Positions 44,468 through 55,337 of a stretch of 64,000 bases of DNA are shown here, piece by piece (positions within the stretch are counted from its first letter, which is position 1; each line of letters opens with the position of its first letter). Origin of the DNA: Phytopythium helicoides (lineage: Eukaryota > Oomycota > Peronosporomycetes > Pythiales > Pythiaceae); assembly GCA_024867545.1 (NCBI GenBank), contig JANFNE010000043.1:372001-436000 (forward strand). The letters run 5' to 3'. Position numbers and translations under genes: made by a program. Under the pieces are notes generated by a model that worked only from the letters and a program-made list of their open reading frames with translations, had not been told where the DNA came from and ran no database searches.

Positions 44468-44965
44468 TTAGTTGCCCATCGTCTCGAGGCTCTTCTCCCA
44501 TCGCTCAAAGTTGCCGGCGATCTTGGACCACTCCTCGAACTCGTCGCTGAGGATCGAGGGGATCTCGTCCGACGTAGAGGCGGCGGCGGCGGCTGCAAGG
44601 AGTTTGTTAGAAGGCATGAGTCGTCTCGGATCGCATGGAGTGGCACAGTGCAAGCGCGAACGCACCAGCCGGGGCCTCGGCAGCCTTCTTGGAGGGCTTG
44701 AGCTTGAAGAGCAGCACGAGCGACGTGTAGAAGCCGAGCGTCGCCATGACGATCTGCGGGGACGGTCAGCCGACTCGACGGCGCGGCAGCGGACGCGTCG
44801 TGGACGCACCTGGTAGTCCTTGGGCAGGTACGCGCGGACCTTGGCCTCAAGACCCGTCGGCGGCGGGCCGCCGTGGCCGTGGCCGCCGCTCATCAGGCGC
44901 GTCTGCATGGCGTTGGTGGGGCGCGCGGCCGCGGCGGTCGCCGCCTTCTTCACGAGGCCGAACAT
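44468..44965 (-). CDS. Small mitochondrial membrane protein, DAPIT/subunit k-like (ATP synthase)
   Basis: Three exons (44965-44810, 44753-44666, 44592-44468), with GT-AG introns of 56 and 73 nt, encode 122 residues. The first 25 or so, MFGLVKKAATAAAARP onward, are basic, Ala-rich and lack acidic residues, like a mitochondrial targeting sequence. One membrane segment, about residues 53-70, reads IVMATLGFYTSLVLLFKL and is followed by KPSKKAAEAP. This closely resembles the single membrane span and basic flank of the animal F-type ATP synthase subunit DAPIT (VLATYGSIALIVLYFKLRSKK). The 35-residue acidic tail is extra. If correct, it would sit in the inner membrane at the ATP synthase dimer interface. 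It shares a 214-bp divergent promoter region with FANCI. Confidence 0.5.
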   Translation of the reverse strand: MFGLVKKAATAAAARPTNAMQTRLMSGGHGHGGPPPTGLEAKVRAYLPKDYQVRPRRVRCRAVESADRPRRSSWRRSASTRRSCCSSSSSPPRRLPRPRLVRSRLHCATPCDPRRLMPSNKLLAAAAAASTSDEIPSILSDEFEEWSKIAGNFERWEKSLETMGN

Positions 44966-45179
44966 CTCGACGCGGGTGGGAGGAACTCTTCTTGGACTCT
45001 GCGCGCCTCACAATTTGGAAGGGAGGGGGAGGGGGGACGGAGGTGCGCCAGGCGGAAGGGGCGTCGTGCTCACACCTCCAGTCAAATGCCGACAGACCTC
45101 TGAGAACGCATACTATAAAAAGAGACAGGCACCAGCGGCAAGGCTCGACAAGTTGCCTTTTGAAGCTCGATCGGCAACG
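44966..45179. promoter_or_regulatory. Divergent promoter region between the DAPIT-like gene and FANCI
   Basis: Only 214 bp separate the two start codons. It includes a G-run near 45026-45037 and, on the plus strand, a TATAAAA motif at 45114-45120, 60 bp upstream of the FANCI ATG. Many oomycete promoters use an initiator rather than TATA, so this motif may be coincidental. Confidence 0.4.
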
Positions 45180-48100
45180 ATGGACGCGCTGCGGGACCTC
45201 GCGGCGCTGTTCCGGCGGCTGCGCGAGGGCGACGGAGGGTCCGCGGCCGCGCCGGCGCCCGCGGAGGCGCTGGAGCTCGTGGGGCGCGCGGGTGCGGACG
45301 CGCTGCTGCGGGCGCTCGGCGCGCTGCTGGCGCGGCAGGTGGACGACGGGCCGCGAGAGTTCGCCGACCACGAGTTCCTGGACGCGCTGCAGGCCGCGCT
45401 GTGGGCGCTGCGCACGCAGGCGGGCGAGGAGCTGCACAAGCGGGTCGTCGTGTGGGCCGTGGACGCGCTGCACGTGCGGAACGCGCCAGCGGCCGTCGCG
45501 GCGGCCACCACCGACGTGCTGCTGCGCGAGCTGCAGCATCTGCGCGCCGAGGACCTGCCGCCAGTCGTGGACGAAGTTGTCAAGGGCGTCTCCGTGTACC
45601 AGCAGTCGCAGCGCCAACGAAGAGCAGGTGCGAGGCGCGGCGTTGATGCAGGCAAGGGATACTCGCTTGCGCAGGGGCACTAACGACTATCGTAGACGGA
45701 GCGGCCATCTTCTACACGCTGGAGCTGCTGCCGCAGCTACTCATGCGCGTGGCCGCGTGCCCAGTGGTGCTCATTCATGACGGCGCGTACGACTTCCCAG
45801 AGCGCTGCTCCGGCACCGAGTACAGGGACCAAGTCATGCACAAGGTCGCGGCGCTGGCATGGCCAAAGCGGTTCTTCCTGCAGTTCCTCAAGACGTTCCG
45901 CGAGTTCCCGCTGAGTGACGACCTCGAGCGCCAAGTGTGCGCAAAGATCTACCGAGAAGCCTGCACCGAGATCAGCGTGCGCTCGTCCGACCCAAGAGCA
46001 AACAACTTTGAATTGCTCCCGACTGTCTTCCACAACGTGCTTCTGCTCGTCCTCCGACTTCGCAGCGAGGTCTGCAAGCGAATATTCGTCCGCATGCTGC
46101 TGCAACAGTGCTCTTTGCTCGCGAGAAGCGCAGAATTAAGGGTAGACTATACCGCAGATACGTCCAACGCGACACGCACGCTCTCCGTGCGCGAGGTCCG
46201 CGCGCTCCAATCGACGATTCTCTACCACTTTGACATTGTTCTCAAGCAAGACGCTGGCATGGCAAAGCTGTTCCTTGTCGAGTATGAGGCTCGAACCGAA
46301 ATGCTGTCGTCGTTCGACATTGCAGTCTTGATGACGATCTCCCAGGGACCGTATGACGCAAAGGTGTTCACATTTCTATCGCAGAGAATCATTCAATCGT
46401 ACGCGCAAGAGATCGCTGGAGGTCGGGCACTGCATCTCTTTTTATTTTTTTTCCTGTTCATGTTCACCTACGTTGACCGAGCTACTTTTGCTATCAGGAC
46501 GAGCAAGTACTACTGTCGACAATGCAGCTCGCAGTGCCTTCCTCCAGACGATTCCACATGCCGCTGAGGGTAGTTGGGGCTCGGTGTCGATGCGAATGAT
46601 GAGGTTTGCATTCCAGTTGATGGAAATGCACGACAAAAAAGTCGAAGAGCTACTTGACCAAGACAACCAGACTCAAAAGGCGATGAATCTACCGTGGATC
46701 GGGTTTGGGATTCGTCTTGTTATTGACTGCTTTCGCGCCGATGAGTCTGCCCGGGAGCGTATCATAGACAGTGTGATGAACGGTGTTATCGTCCAAAATG
46801 CAGGAACCAAGACAGCGCTGTTACTACTAGCTCGAATAGTACAGCGTCATGCTGCCGATCTCACTGGGCAGCTAGGAGTACGCATTCGGGAAGGGTTTGA
46901 GTTCTTGATTCACATGACACCAAAGAACGCAAGGCTGTTCCTGTACGGGCTAGGCCCATTGCTCAAAGTGAGGCCGAACTTGAAAGGCTTCCTTATCCTA
47001 ACGCTGCGAAAGGCAATGTTCCGCAAGGACGAGGCGTCGCGAATCATCGGCATCCAGGGTTTTGCGTTCATGCTGTGCCTATTCTCCCAGGTCTTCAAGC
47101 GCGGCACTTTGACTCAGCTTTACTCACAAAATGCAGACGCGCTATTATCACAAGGTATGAACGGAAGCACGCAGCAAGCATTGGGTGCTGCCCTAGAAAG
47201 CCAGAGTGAAGTTGCTACTCAAGAGCAGTCGACCGCCATCGTTGCAGAAGATTTATTTCGTCAATTTTGTGGTGTTTTCAAACGTGCCTTCCAGCTTCAG
47301 ACGGCAGTGCGCCTCGTCCTATACGCAGAGTTACTGCGGGTGTTTCGCGAATGCCCATCCCTGCAGCCTCCAATCCTTGACCTTGTGTACCGACACTTCT
47401 CAAAGTACTATGAGGCGAACGAGACCGTTTTGCCGCCATTGAAACTAGACTCGTGTTTGTCGACGCATCGAAGAGGAACATACGAAGAACCGGTTGCCTA
47501 CCTTGTGCACGCAATGCTAACGTGCATAGAGGAAATTCGACTAGAGTGCCAGAGCGATGGGGCATTTCTTGCTGATGAACTCATTCCTGCGACACAGACG
47601 CCTGCAGCGCAGAGATCCTTCAGCGCGATCGATAATAGGGTGTCTGTTCTAATGGAGAGGATGAAGCGCTGCGAGATCGCGGACTTTGATCTCGACAAAA
47701 GCACGTCGTTGGGAGTCCAGAGCGGGGAGGTTGGGTCCACTCGGCAGCTCGCGCGGATGCTGTGCGAAGTGTTAGAGGTTTCCATGAATTGGCTCATCGT
47801 ATCAGGAGCGCGTTCAGGTGGAATTGATCAGCCAACGTGGGAGGCACTGGCTCACTACTTGCACATGCACCGCTGGATCACCGACAAACTTGGCCAGAAC
47901 GATACTGACGCCTCAAAGGGTGGAGAGAACAAGTCAAGCCGGAAGAGGGGGCGCCCACCAAAATCAAAGGCTAAAGAGACCAGTCAACAAGGAGAGCGAT
48001 CGCCAAACAACATACCAGAGAACGCGCCTGTGTTTCGGGAGCATGCCATCGTGAAGGACGCCTTGTTACTAACGCCATTCAGTATTGCTGTGCTGATGGA

Positions 48101-49933
48101 CTCGGCGCGTGAAAAGGTGAGCAAGGATCCACTGGGGCTAACAAAAGACGAAGAGCTTATCGTTTTGTTCATGCTCGGACGCGCTTCGTCCGCGCTGGAC
48201 CTCGTCCGAAAAAGCAGCGTGGGTGACTTCCAGTTGCTGGCTCATGGTGTCTCTTTGTCGAGTGATTCGAAGGATTTTATCGATCACCTCGCCCCATCAC
48301 TGTTCAAGATCGCCGCGCATCTTCACGACGCCAACGATCGAACAAGCGTCAATAGTACATCGAATGGCTCAGTGGATCGAGATCGGATGGAGCGTCTGCG
48401 CAAAATCCGCTGCAATTGTCTCCGAGTCTTTGGAGCTGTCGTTGAGTTGTGGATGATGAGATCCATCGAGGACGCAACAGACTGTATCGCTCAAGTCTTC
48501 CGCGGATCAGAAGATCCCGGAGTCGAAGATGACGACGATTTTGGGCGTGCCTCAATCACTGGTCAGCTTGAAAAGTATACGTTCAAGTTTTGCTCGCTCT
48601 TCGACAGTTTTGCCGGGAAAGAAATGCTAGAAGAGGCGACTGCTGTTCTTGATATCATCAAATTCGTCTGGTGTAAACTCCCCAGCGACGTGCTATCGCG
48701 ATTCGACGTATGGATGAAGAGTACATTGACCCGGCGTCGATTCCAGACGCAAAAGTTATTGGAAAATATGGTGCTGGTGTTCTTGCGACCCCAAGGACAC
48801 ACTGTCATGAATACTCAGATGGCTCTGCAGATCTCAAATGGCTTATTCCACAACTGCAACGGCGAAGGGGAACTTCCCTTCCCGATCAAGAGCGTTAATT
48901 TCAATGACCGGCTGCAACTAGACGAGCTCGATGATAAAAATGTGACTACAGTTGTCAGCGCGGTGTTGACCAAGTCCGAGCAATCCATGACAGACCTGGA
49001 GCCGCGAATCAAGGAGTTTTGCGCGCAGCAGCTACGACAAGCGCTCAAGTTGAGAGAGGAAGAGGCTAACTTGCTGCAAACTTTCGAGGAAGAGAATGGG
49101 TTTTCGGCACTCGATGTTAATAATGCAACGGCGCAATACCAGGCAGCCTTCAAGGGCTACTGTCGTCGTGTGTTTGATCTTGCGGGTATTCTAATGCCAT
49201 TTGCCATGATGGATCTGAGTAAAGCGGCTTTACCGCTCCGTATCATCCGGCTCATTGGTCGCCTCTACAAGCTGCTGACGCTGCTGGTTACATGCAAACT
49301 GCGTCGTAAAGAAACGACACTACCAAAGTATCTGCAGCGATTGTTTGACCGGACAGCAAGCGAGCTTTCGCCCATTCTTTTACAATTCATTGCGTGCATC
49401 CACGAAGAAGCAAAGCGCACGAATGCAAACAAGGCGAGCAAAGGCCGAGGTGGAGCTGGGACAATAGCGGCACAATCCAAACTTATCCCCGACGTCATCT
49501 ATCAGATGGAGCAGTTCGATTTGATCCTTATCAAGCTTTCGAAACTGTGCAAGGTAAGACGGGATCGGGATCTATAGATGGATTGGATTCGATCGCAATA
49601 CTGATGGTCTGTCATTTGACGTTGCAGGACCGAGACTTTAGTGCGTGGTGCAAGCTCCGTCAGTCTCGTGACTTTCGATTCAATCGGGACAAAATCAAGG
49701 AGAGGCTTGAAGAGAGTAAAGCTGAGAAGGGGTACCACGGTTTCGACGAGAATGGCGACGAAGCTGGGAATGACGCCCCAGAAGGCAGCGGCTTGGGTGA
49801 TCACACAGCTCACGACGACTTGGATGCCGAGGTAACCGAGAGCGCCGAATTTCGGTATGACGATGACGACGACGATGAAGTCGGCGAGACGCAAGAGCAA
49901 CAGGTTAAGCGCCAGCGTTCCGACACTGACTGA
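45180..49933 (+). CDS. FANCI: Fanconi anaemia group I protein homologue
   Basis: Four exons (45180-45627, 45696-46421, 46498-49553, 49628-49933) with introns of 68, 76 and 74 nt encode 1,511 residues; human FANCI has about 1,330. The product is all-helical, as expected of the FANCI solenoids. The clearest match is the block KGFLILTLRKAMFRKDEASR followed by GFAFML, corresponding to the human VLRKAMFSSQLDGRKSAVAGF region. FANCI pairs with FANCD2, and the monoubiquitinated clamp closes on DNA at interstrand crosslinks in the nucleus. Odd points are a basic insert RKRGRPPK (about residues 873-880) that looks like an AT-hook, and an acidic tail (YDDDDDDE) followed by KRQR. The modified Lys could not be placed with confidence. 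The first exon is much more GC-rich than the third. Confidence 0.85.
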
Positions 49934-50115
49934 TATCAGAGCGAGTCAACAGAGGGATGAACAAAAGCCTAAGCGCCGTGTTACTACTGCCTACGGTTCA
50001 TAATCGCCCTGCCACTTACTTGCGCCGCTCCAATCGCGACCCGTGGCTCGATCTCAACTCATGTGCGGCTACCGACGACAGGTGATGAGGAAATGAAGAG
50101 ATGAGGTGTCCTGAG

Positions 50116-52399
50116 CTAGGTATTGTCGTCAGCAAGTGGTCTGGGTTGATTGCGCTCGATCTCGCGCTGCCAATGACTCAGGTTCTCGTCCAGCTGAGCG
50201 ACACAGTGATCCAGGTGTGCGTTCGGCAACTGGCTCATAGCAGCAAATAGCGGACGCACGATGCCGATGATGAAGCCTGCTTGCAGCTTCTCGACTGGGA
50301 TGGGGTTCCTTCGGTCGTACCCCACGCTCACGGGTAACATGAGCTCGCGCTCTTTGTCGCCTTGCAAATAGAACTCGTCCTTGATCAGTCCCGACCATCG
50401 CTTGCAGATCGGCATGAGCTTTGCCGGGTTGGACACATCAGCAGCATGTAGCGCCATCTGCATGACCATGGAGCTGCGTTAGATTGAGATTTGCCAAGCG
50501 GGGGAAACACGCGCGAACCTGAAGGATCAGTTTCTCGTCATCTGCATCTGGCTGCTTCCACGCTTCGTCTCGAGTCCTACAGATCGCGTAAGGTCAACAA
50601 CATGATCAGTTGTCTGTTGCGCAGATTATATCAGGGACTAATGGACCAAGACAAACCAACCTGCGTACGAGCGATTCCAGCTTGGCCAAGTATGCGGAGT
50701 GTACACTATTGTCGGTCGCGAGCACCATGTCGGTGATGAGGTTGCGGACTTCTAGCTGCTCAATCTTGGTCAGACCCTCCAGAATGTTATAGTTGGCGTC
50801 TCGCAGCAGCTGGAAGGCTAATGCGCAGTGCATATGCTCAAGTGGAGACCGATACACATACTGAATGGCCAGGTCATCGTTGATGGCGATGTGGAAGTTG
50901 TTGGTGTAGCTGGTGTGACCGACGTCGTGGATAATTGCAGCGAGCAGCGCGGCACACTTGGTACGAGGAGAGAACCACTCTCCCAACGAGCCCACTTTCA
51001 TGAAGTGGTTGATGGTCTGCGTGACGTCCGATGCGTGGATTGCTGTCCGCACGGAGCAATTTATAGAGTTAGTCACCTAGAAGCGTGGACACCCAATCAA
51101 GCATAAGGCGACGAACCGTTGTGGTACGGGTGGCTGTGATACTTTTGCTCGATCCTAGTGATGAGGTAGGTGATGTCAGGGATCTGGGGAGCAGAAGCGA
51201 CCGCAGCGCACGAGTAACGTACTGTCGCAAGAAGCCGTAGAGTCGAGTCTTGGACGAACGGAAGTGACAGCAAAAGTCATATTGTTCAAGCAGCGTCTTG
51301 CCTATGATAGTCAGCACTTGAGCAGGCGCGGCATCGGCCACCTGGAGTGGCACCCTCCATTAGTTCAGAAACACACCACGAGATCGAGACTGCTCCTCTC
51401 ACCAGGAATACGTTGAAGTTCCACGAGTGGAGTCTTGACAGTTCGTTCTTGACGGCCTGCAGCATGGACGGATCTTTCACGTCGAGCGCGTCCACAGCAT
51501 TAGCGGTCGAGTCTTTTTGGGTCACACTGGCAATGGCTGCGCTCCAACGTTTTGCCGCCAGCGACCGCGAGGCCTTCTCAGTTGGATACATGGCAAGCAG
51601 GCAGCGGCGCAGCATGCTAGTGCGTCGCAGTGCCGTGCGGAAAGTCTTGGCGCAGTCGGACTCGTGCAAGTAGTTTTGAATAAAGAAGTTTTGCATACTC
51701 TCGTCGAAGACGTTGGCGTGCGACTGGAAGAGCTTTTGCATGGCGTCCTCGACCTGTCAGCAGCCAACATGGGCTCGTGTTAGCACCTCCATAGCAAAAC
51801 GAGCGCATCACGGCTGGCTTTACCCGTTGCTCGTCCCACGTGGTCGAGACAGACTCGAGCGCCTTGGAGAAGCCCTGCAGGATCTGGTCGACCTCGTCTC
51901 GCTTGACCAGCGCCTCCCCTTGGGCACTGGCCTCTGCGCATTGCTGCAGTCTCCGCAGCAACGCGACCGCGAACATGATGGACTCATCCGTGGCTGTGTC
52001 GCTGCTGGGAGACGTTGCACTTCCTCTTGGGCTGTGGGCCGGCGACTCGGGGTCCATGGCGGCAAGGTTGGGCACCGATATGGACACTGTGAGCGACGGC
52101 CGACTCCCGGGAGGGTTTGCAGTCGTGCCTTCGGTCGGCACGGCAGTCGAGGCAGCCGAGGCAGCAGTAGACGTGGAAGTTGAAGTCATGGACATGGGCA
52201 CTGGAGGGGCCATGGGGGTGGCCGTGTCGGACGGGAAGATGGCGCGGAAGGACTCGGTCTTGCACGGCAGCTGGTCTCTGGCTCCGGCGGCGGCGTTGGC
52301 GCCGGTCGCGCCGAGCACCTGGCCGCCCGATCGGCGCGCGAGCTCGGCCATGGAGCGCAGCAGCGCGCGGCGCTTCTGCTCGGTGACCAGCAGCCCCAT
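50116..52399 (-). CDS. Class I 3',5'-cyclic nucleotide phosphodiesterase
   Basis: Seven exons (52399-51824, 51753-51403, 51341-51223, 51154-51117, 51042-50661, 50576-50519, 50457-50116), all GT-AG with introns of 61-84 nt, encode 621 residues. The catalytic HD domain covers roughly residues 335-610: PYHNAIHASDVTQT (His 364), IIHDVGHTSYTNNFH (His 400, Asp 401), LHAADVSNPAK (Asp 515), and the purine-clamping Gln in LQAGF (about 567). These bind the two metals and hydrolyse cAMP or cGMP to the 5' monophosphate. The N-terminal 200 residues are Ser/Thr/Pro/Ala-rich and disordered-looking. No GAF, PAS or transmembrane segment is seen. It resembles animal PDE1/PDE4 catalytic domains; nucleotide preference is unknown. 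The gene converges on FANCI with 182 bp between stops. Confidence 0.88.
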
Positions 52400-53001
52400 C
52401 TTTTCCCGGCCGGCGCGCGCGAAATGACGGGCCGCGCCGAGCCCTAGGCGGACGCTGCGGCGAGGCGGCCGACAAGACGGCGAGGGCGGCGGCGGACTGC
52501 CAGCTGCCTCCCGCCCTCGCCCCGCGCGGCTATTTCGGCGGCGCACAGGACTCGGGGGCGCCGGTATTTAAAGCGACTGGCGGGCTGCTCGGCGCTATTC
52601 CAGGCCGGAAGGTTCGCCCGAATGGCGGCGGCCGGCGGAGCGTCGCGGGGCAGAGAGCGGGTGGGCGAACCGTTCGTTGGGCGCCCGCTGCGGATCGCTG
52701 GCGCAGCTGTTGGGGCGGCGCGAGGCGGCGCGTGGAGCCTGCAGGCCGAGACGAGCGAGGAAGAGCGCGCCGGGGCGGAAGCAGTGATCGCGATCCTTTT
52801 ATTTTCGAAATAATGAAGAAGACAGAGAGCCGAGGCGCGCGCAGCCGCGTGCCACGAGCTCGCCGCCGCCCGCATCCAGCGCGCGCGGAGCCCCGCAGCC
52901 TCCGGCTGGCGCTAGCGCTGCCGAGGGCCGCGGGGCGCGCGCGCTAGCGCCGCCGTGCTGGAATCCCTGTGTTTCCTATCGTCGGTTCCGAGAGAGCGCG
53001 C
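52400..53001. other. GC-rich intergenic region between PDE and eL36
   Basis: It holds the PDE upstream region and the eL36 3' flank. The PDE frame stays open upstream to about 52546, but that extension starts without strong support, so the ATG at 52399 was chosen. No RNA gene or repeat was seen. Confidence 0.4.
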
Positions 53002-53465
53002 CTAGGCGTGGGCCTGCTTGGCGCGCTGGGCGGCGTAGTACGCCTTCATCTCCTCGCGCTTCTGGAGCGCGCGGCGGTGCGTGCCGAGCTGTCGAGACGC
53101 GAGCACGAAGGGTGAGTACCAGATCGCCAGAGCGCAGCCACGCGCGTCAGCCACGTACGCGCTTCTTGGAGAACTTGTAGATGCGCTTCTCCGCCGACGA
53201 GCCGCCGCTCTTGATCATATCAAGGATGCGCTTCTCGTACGGCATGAGGCCCACGACCTCGCGGATCACGCTGCGCACGAGCGTCGTCTTCTTGCCGGCG
53301 CGCTGCCACCCGTCGAGTCCACCGTTAGTGCCGCGCCCCTCCCGCCACACCACGACGACACACACGCAGACGTACGCCCTTCTTCGAGGCCGGGCGCGCG
53401 GCCACCTGCTTCTTGTTGACAGGGTAGCCCTTGTTGAGGCCCACGGCGATTCCAGTGGAGGACAT
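53002..53465 (-). CDS. RPL36: 60S ribosomal protein eL36
   Basis: Three exons (53465-53376, 53302-53159, 53088-53002) with introns of 73 and 70 nt, the first with a CACTAAC branch-like motif, encode 106 residues, the normal length for eL36. The sequence begins with GIAVGLNKGYPVNKK, has VRSVIREVVGLMPYEKRILD in the middle and ends with LGTHRRALQKREEMKAYYAA, all family hallmarks. The protein is a structural part of the large cytoplasmic ribosomal subunit. All intron phases are zero and the joined frame is continuous, which supports the gene model. Confidence 0.95.
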
Positions 53466-53756
53466 TTTTGCTTCCGAAAAGTCTTAAAGAACCGAACTAA
53501 GCGCCATCTCCAGCCGCCGCCGCCATCTCGCCGCCACATTTCCCGCGGCCGGCCAACCACTGGTTACCGCGAAAAACCTCGAATACGAGGTGTTTTCTCA
53601 CCCGGACCGGTCTGGACCGGCGAAGGACCGGTCCGACCGTCACCTGGAACATACCGTAGTGACATCCCGTGCGCATGGCAGTCTCGGACGCCAAGTGGCC
53701 GCCGCCTTCGAGGTGGCGGGCTCGACACTGGTGCCGGTTTGATGGCTGTCGGTAGA

Positions 53757-53787
53757 TTTTTTTTTTCCTTCTCTCTCTCTCTCTCTC
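53757..53787 (+). repeat. Poly-T followed by CT microsatellite
   Basis: A run of T residues, CC, then about eight CT units. It is a simple repeat with no coding role apparent. Confidence 0.8.
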
Positions 53788-54030
53788 GCAGTTGTGCAAT
53801 TGGAAATAGTGGCGCTGGACCAGAGGTCTGGCTTGGTTTGGTAGAGCGGCGCCCTTCAGCAGGATGTAGATCGGCTTCGCCATTGAGCGCCGAGCCGCGC
53901 ATGGCGTCGTCGCAACAGTGCCATTGTTGCCAAGGACAGGTCTCCAGACCAAACTCGACGAAGCGGCAAAGGCTCGTCACCTTTGAAGTTGCTGCTGCTC
54001 TCGTGCTCTTTGCTTCTCCACGTTGACTGC

Positions 54031-54546
54031 CTAGACGACGAAGGAACCGCAGGAAGTCGAGACGACATGTAGCTGACGTCCCCTGAGAAACTGCTGCAGG
54101 AAAAGCTTCATCAGAGGCACCGACCTTCTCTTGGTGACGGGCGAGAGCAAATCCCCTGAAGGCTTCCGGGGGACTACCACCCACGAGTTTAACAGCTCTC
54201 TCCAGTCACATACATATCGATCTGATCCAGTGTACGCTACCAAGCTCAACTGAGTACAGCAGGAGCGTCCAGGACGCCGAATCGATGACGCTTGTTTGTG
54301 AACGCGAACGCGATGGACGAGCGTGAGCTGCCCCGCCTTGTGCAGAGAATGGGTACTCACTCCGAGACAGCAGACTCTTTCCTTTTTCTTCAAGAGGTCT
54401 ACGCATAAGGACAGGAGTTGCTGTTTTTGATCTCGAAGGTCAGCTACTGCACTGCAGTGATGCAAATTATCGATCAGCGAGGGCAGCTGAGCGAGATTGT
54501 CGTTAGGCAGGTAGGTGGAGCTGCCGCGATCTCGATCTTTCTCCAT
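54031..54546 (-). CDS. Possible hypothetical protein, 171 codons
   Basis: The frame starts with ATG at 54546, ends with TAG and has no recognised domain. The first 60 residues look protein-like (NDNLAQLPSLIDNLHHCSA, then a Lys-rich helix DLLKKKE). A consensus GTGAGT donor at 54360 and an AG acceptor at 54250 bound a 111-nt segment whose removal keeps the frame, so a two-exon form of 134 residues is equally possible. The later part is less convincing. It may be a real small gene, an exon of a larger one, or chance. Confidence 0.28.
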   Translation of the reverse strand: MEKDRDRGSSTYLPNDNLAQLPSLIDNLHHCSAVADLRDQKQQLLSLCVDLLKKKERVCCLGVSTHSLHKAGQLTLVHRVRVHKQASSIRRPGRSCCTQLSLVAYTGSDRYVCDWRELLNSWVVVPRKPSGDLLSPVTKRRSVPLMKLFLQQFLRGRQLHVVSTSCGSFVV

Positions 54547-55337
54547 CGGAATCTACAGTTTTCTTTTATCATTGTGTCGAACCGGTGCGTAGCACTAGGA
54601 AGGTCGTGGACTTGTCCATGGCCATTGCGATCTCGTGCGCAGTAACTCTACGCACCAGTCTGGCGGGGGAAGTCTGACATGAGTTTCTGACTAGTTGAAT
54701 CCATCTTGGGACTCCGGTCTCCCATCCCCACTCACAAGCTTTGCATTTTGCCATGGGCCACGGCTCATTCGCTCACTACGCGGGACCTGAATTGGATAGA
54801 GTTCAAGTCCGAGACGCCAGACAACGCTCATCCAGCATCAGCGAGGAAGTGCGTCCGTGATGATGATGAGGTGGCCAACCATTTTCATGTGGGACCATCG
54901 GTGTCGGTGTGAGTTGCTGGGTGGGTTTCATGCTATCTCCCACATCAAACCCGACCCGAGTGCACCAATGGAGTGAAGACTCGAACTCTTCCAGTCCGGG
55001 TCGTCTCAAACCCGTTCCCCCCGAAACCTTCGGCCCGAACCCGCGATCCTCGCCGAGCAGGCGCAATGACATCACGACCCTGCGGGGCCTGACGCTAGGG
55101 AGGAGCGGCGGGCGTCCATCCAGCACCGCCGCTGTCGTAGGCGCCGGCGAGCAGTGCCGTCGGCGTTATCGGCGGGCCCGTACCGTACCGTAGGCGCTCG
55201 CCCGTCTGTTTCCGCTGGCTGTTCATGCGTCTCGCAGGCCGAGGGCGGCGCACGACAGCCACGCGCGGCGCGTTCGGGCGGTCCGCGCGGCTCATTCGCG
55301 CTTTTGCAGCCGCCTGCAGCCGACCGACGCCCCGAGC

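Larger units (their letters stand above)
53466..55337. other. Long intergenic region between eL36 and the desaturase
   Basis: It holds the eL36 promoter at the left, a T-run followed by a CT repeat (53757-53787), one possible small gene listed separately (54031-54546), and the desaturase upstream region. The stretch 54,650-55,300 shows no conserved coding motif. Confidence 0.4.

Noticed and set aside
44746..45780. 344-codon Arg-rich frame over the DAPIT-like gene and the first FANCI exon
   Set aside because: It overlaps two better-supported genes and consists mostly of Arg, Ser and Gly from GC-rich DNA read out of frame.
50458..50518. Splice at 50473, giving an extra MVMQ before the PDE block LHAADVSNP
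   Set aside because: The upstream AG does not fit the phase; the AG just before ATGGCGCTACAT keeps the frame and a CTAAC branch site lies suitably upstream.
51155..51222. PDE codons reading IPDITYLITR before the HN box, using an intron of only 35 nt
   Set aside because: A GTACGT donor and an AG at 51155-51156 give a normal 68-nt intron in the right phase and a more typical FLRQIEQKYH sequence.
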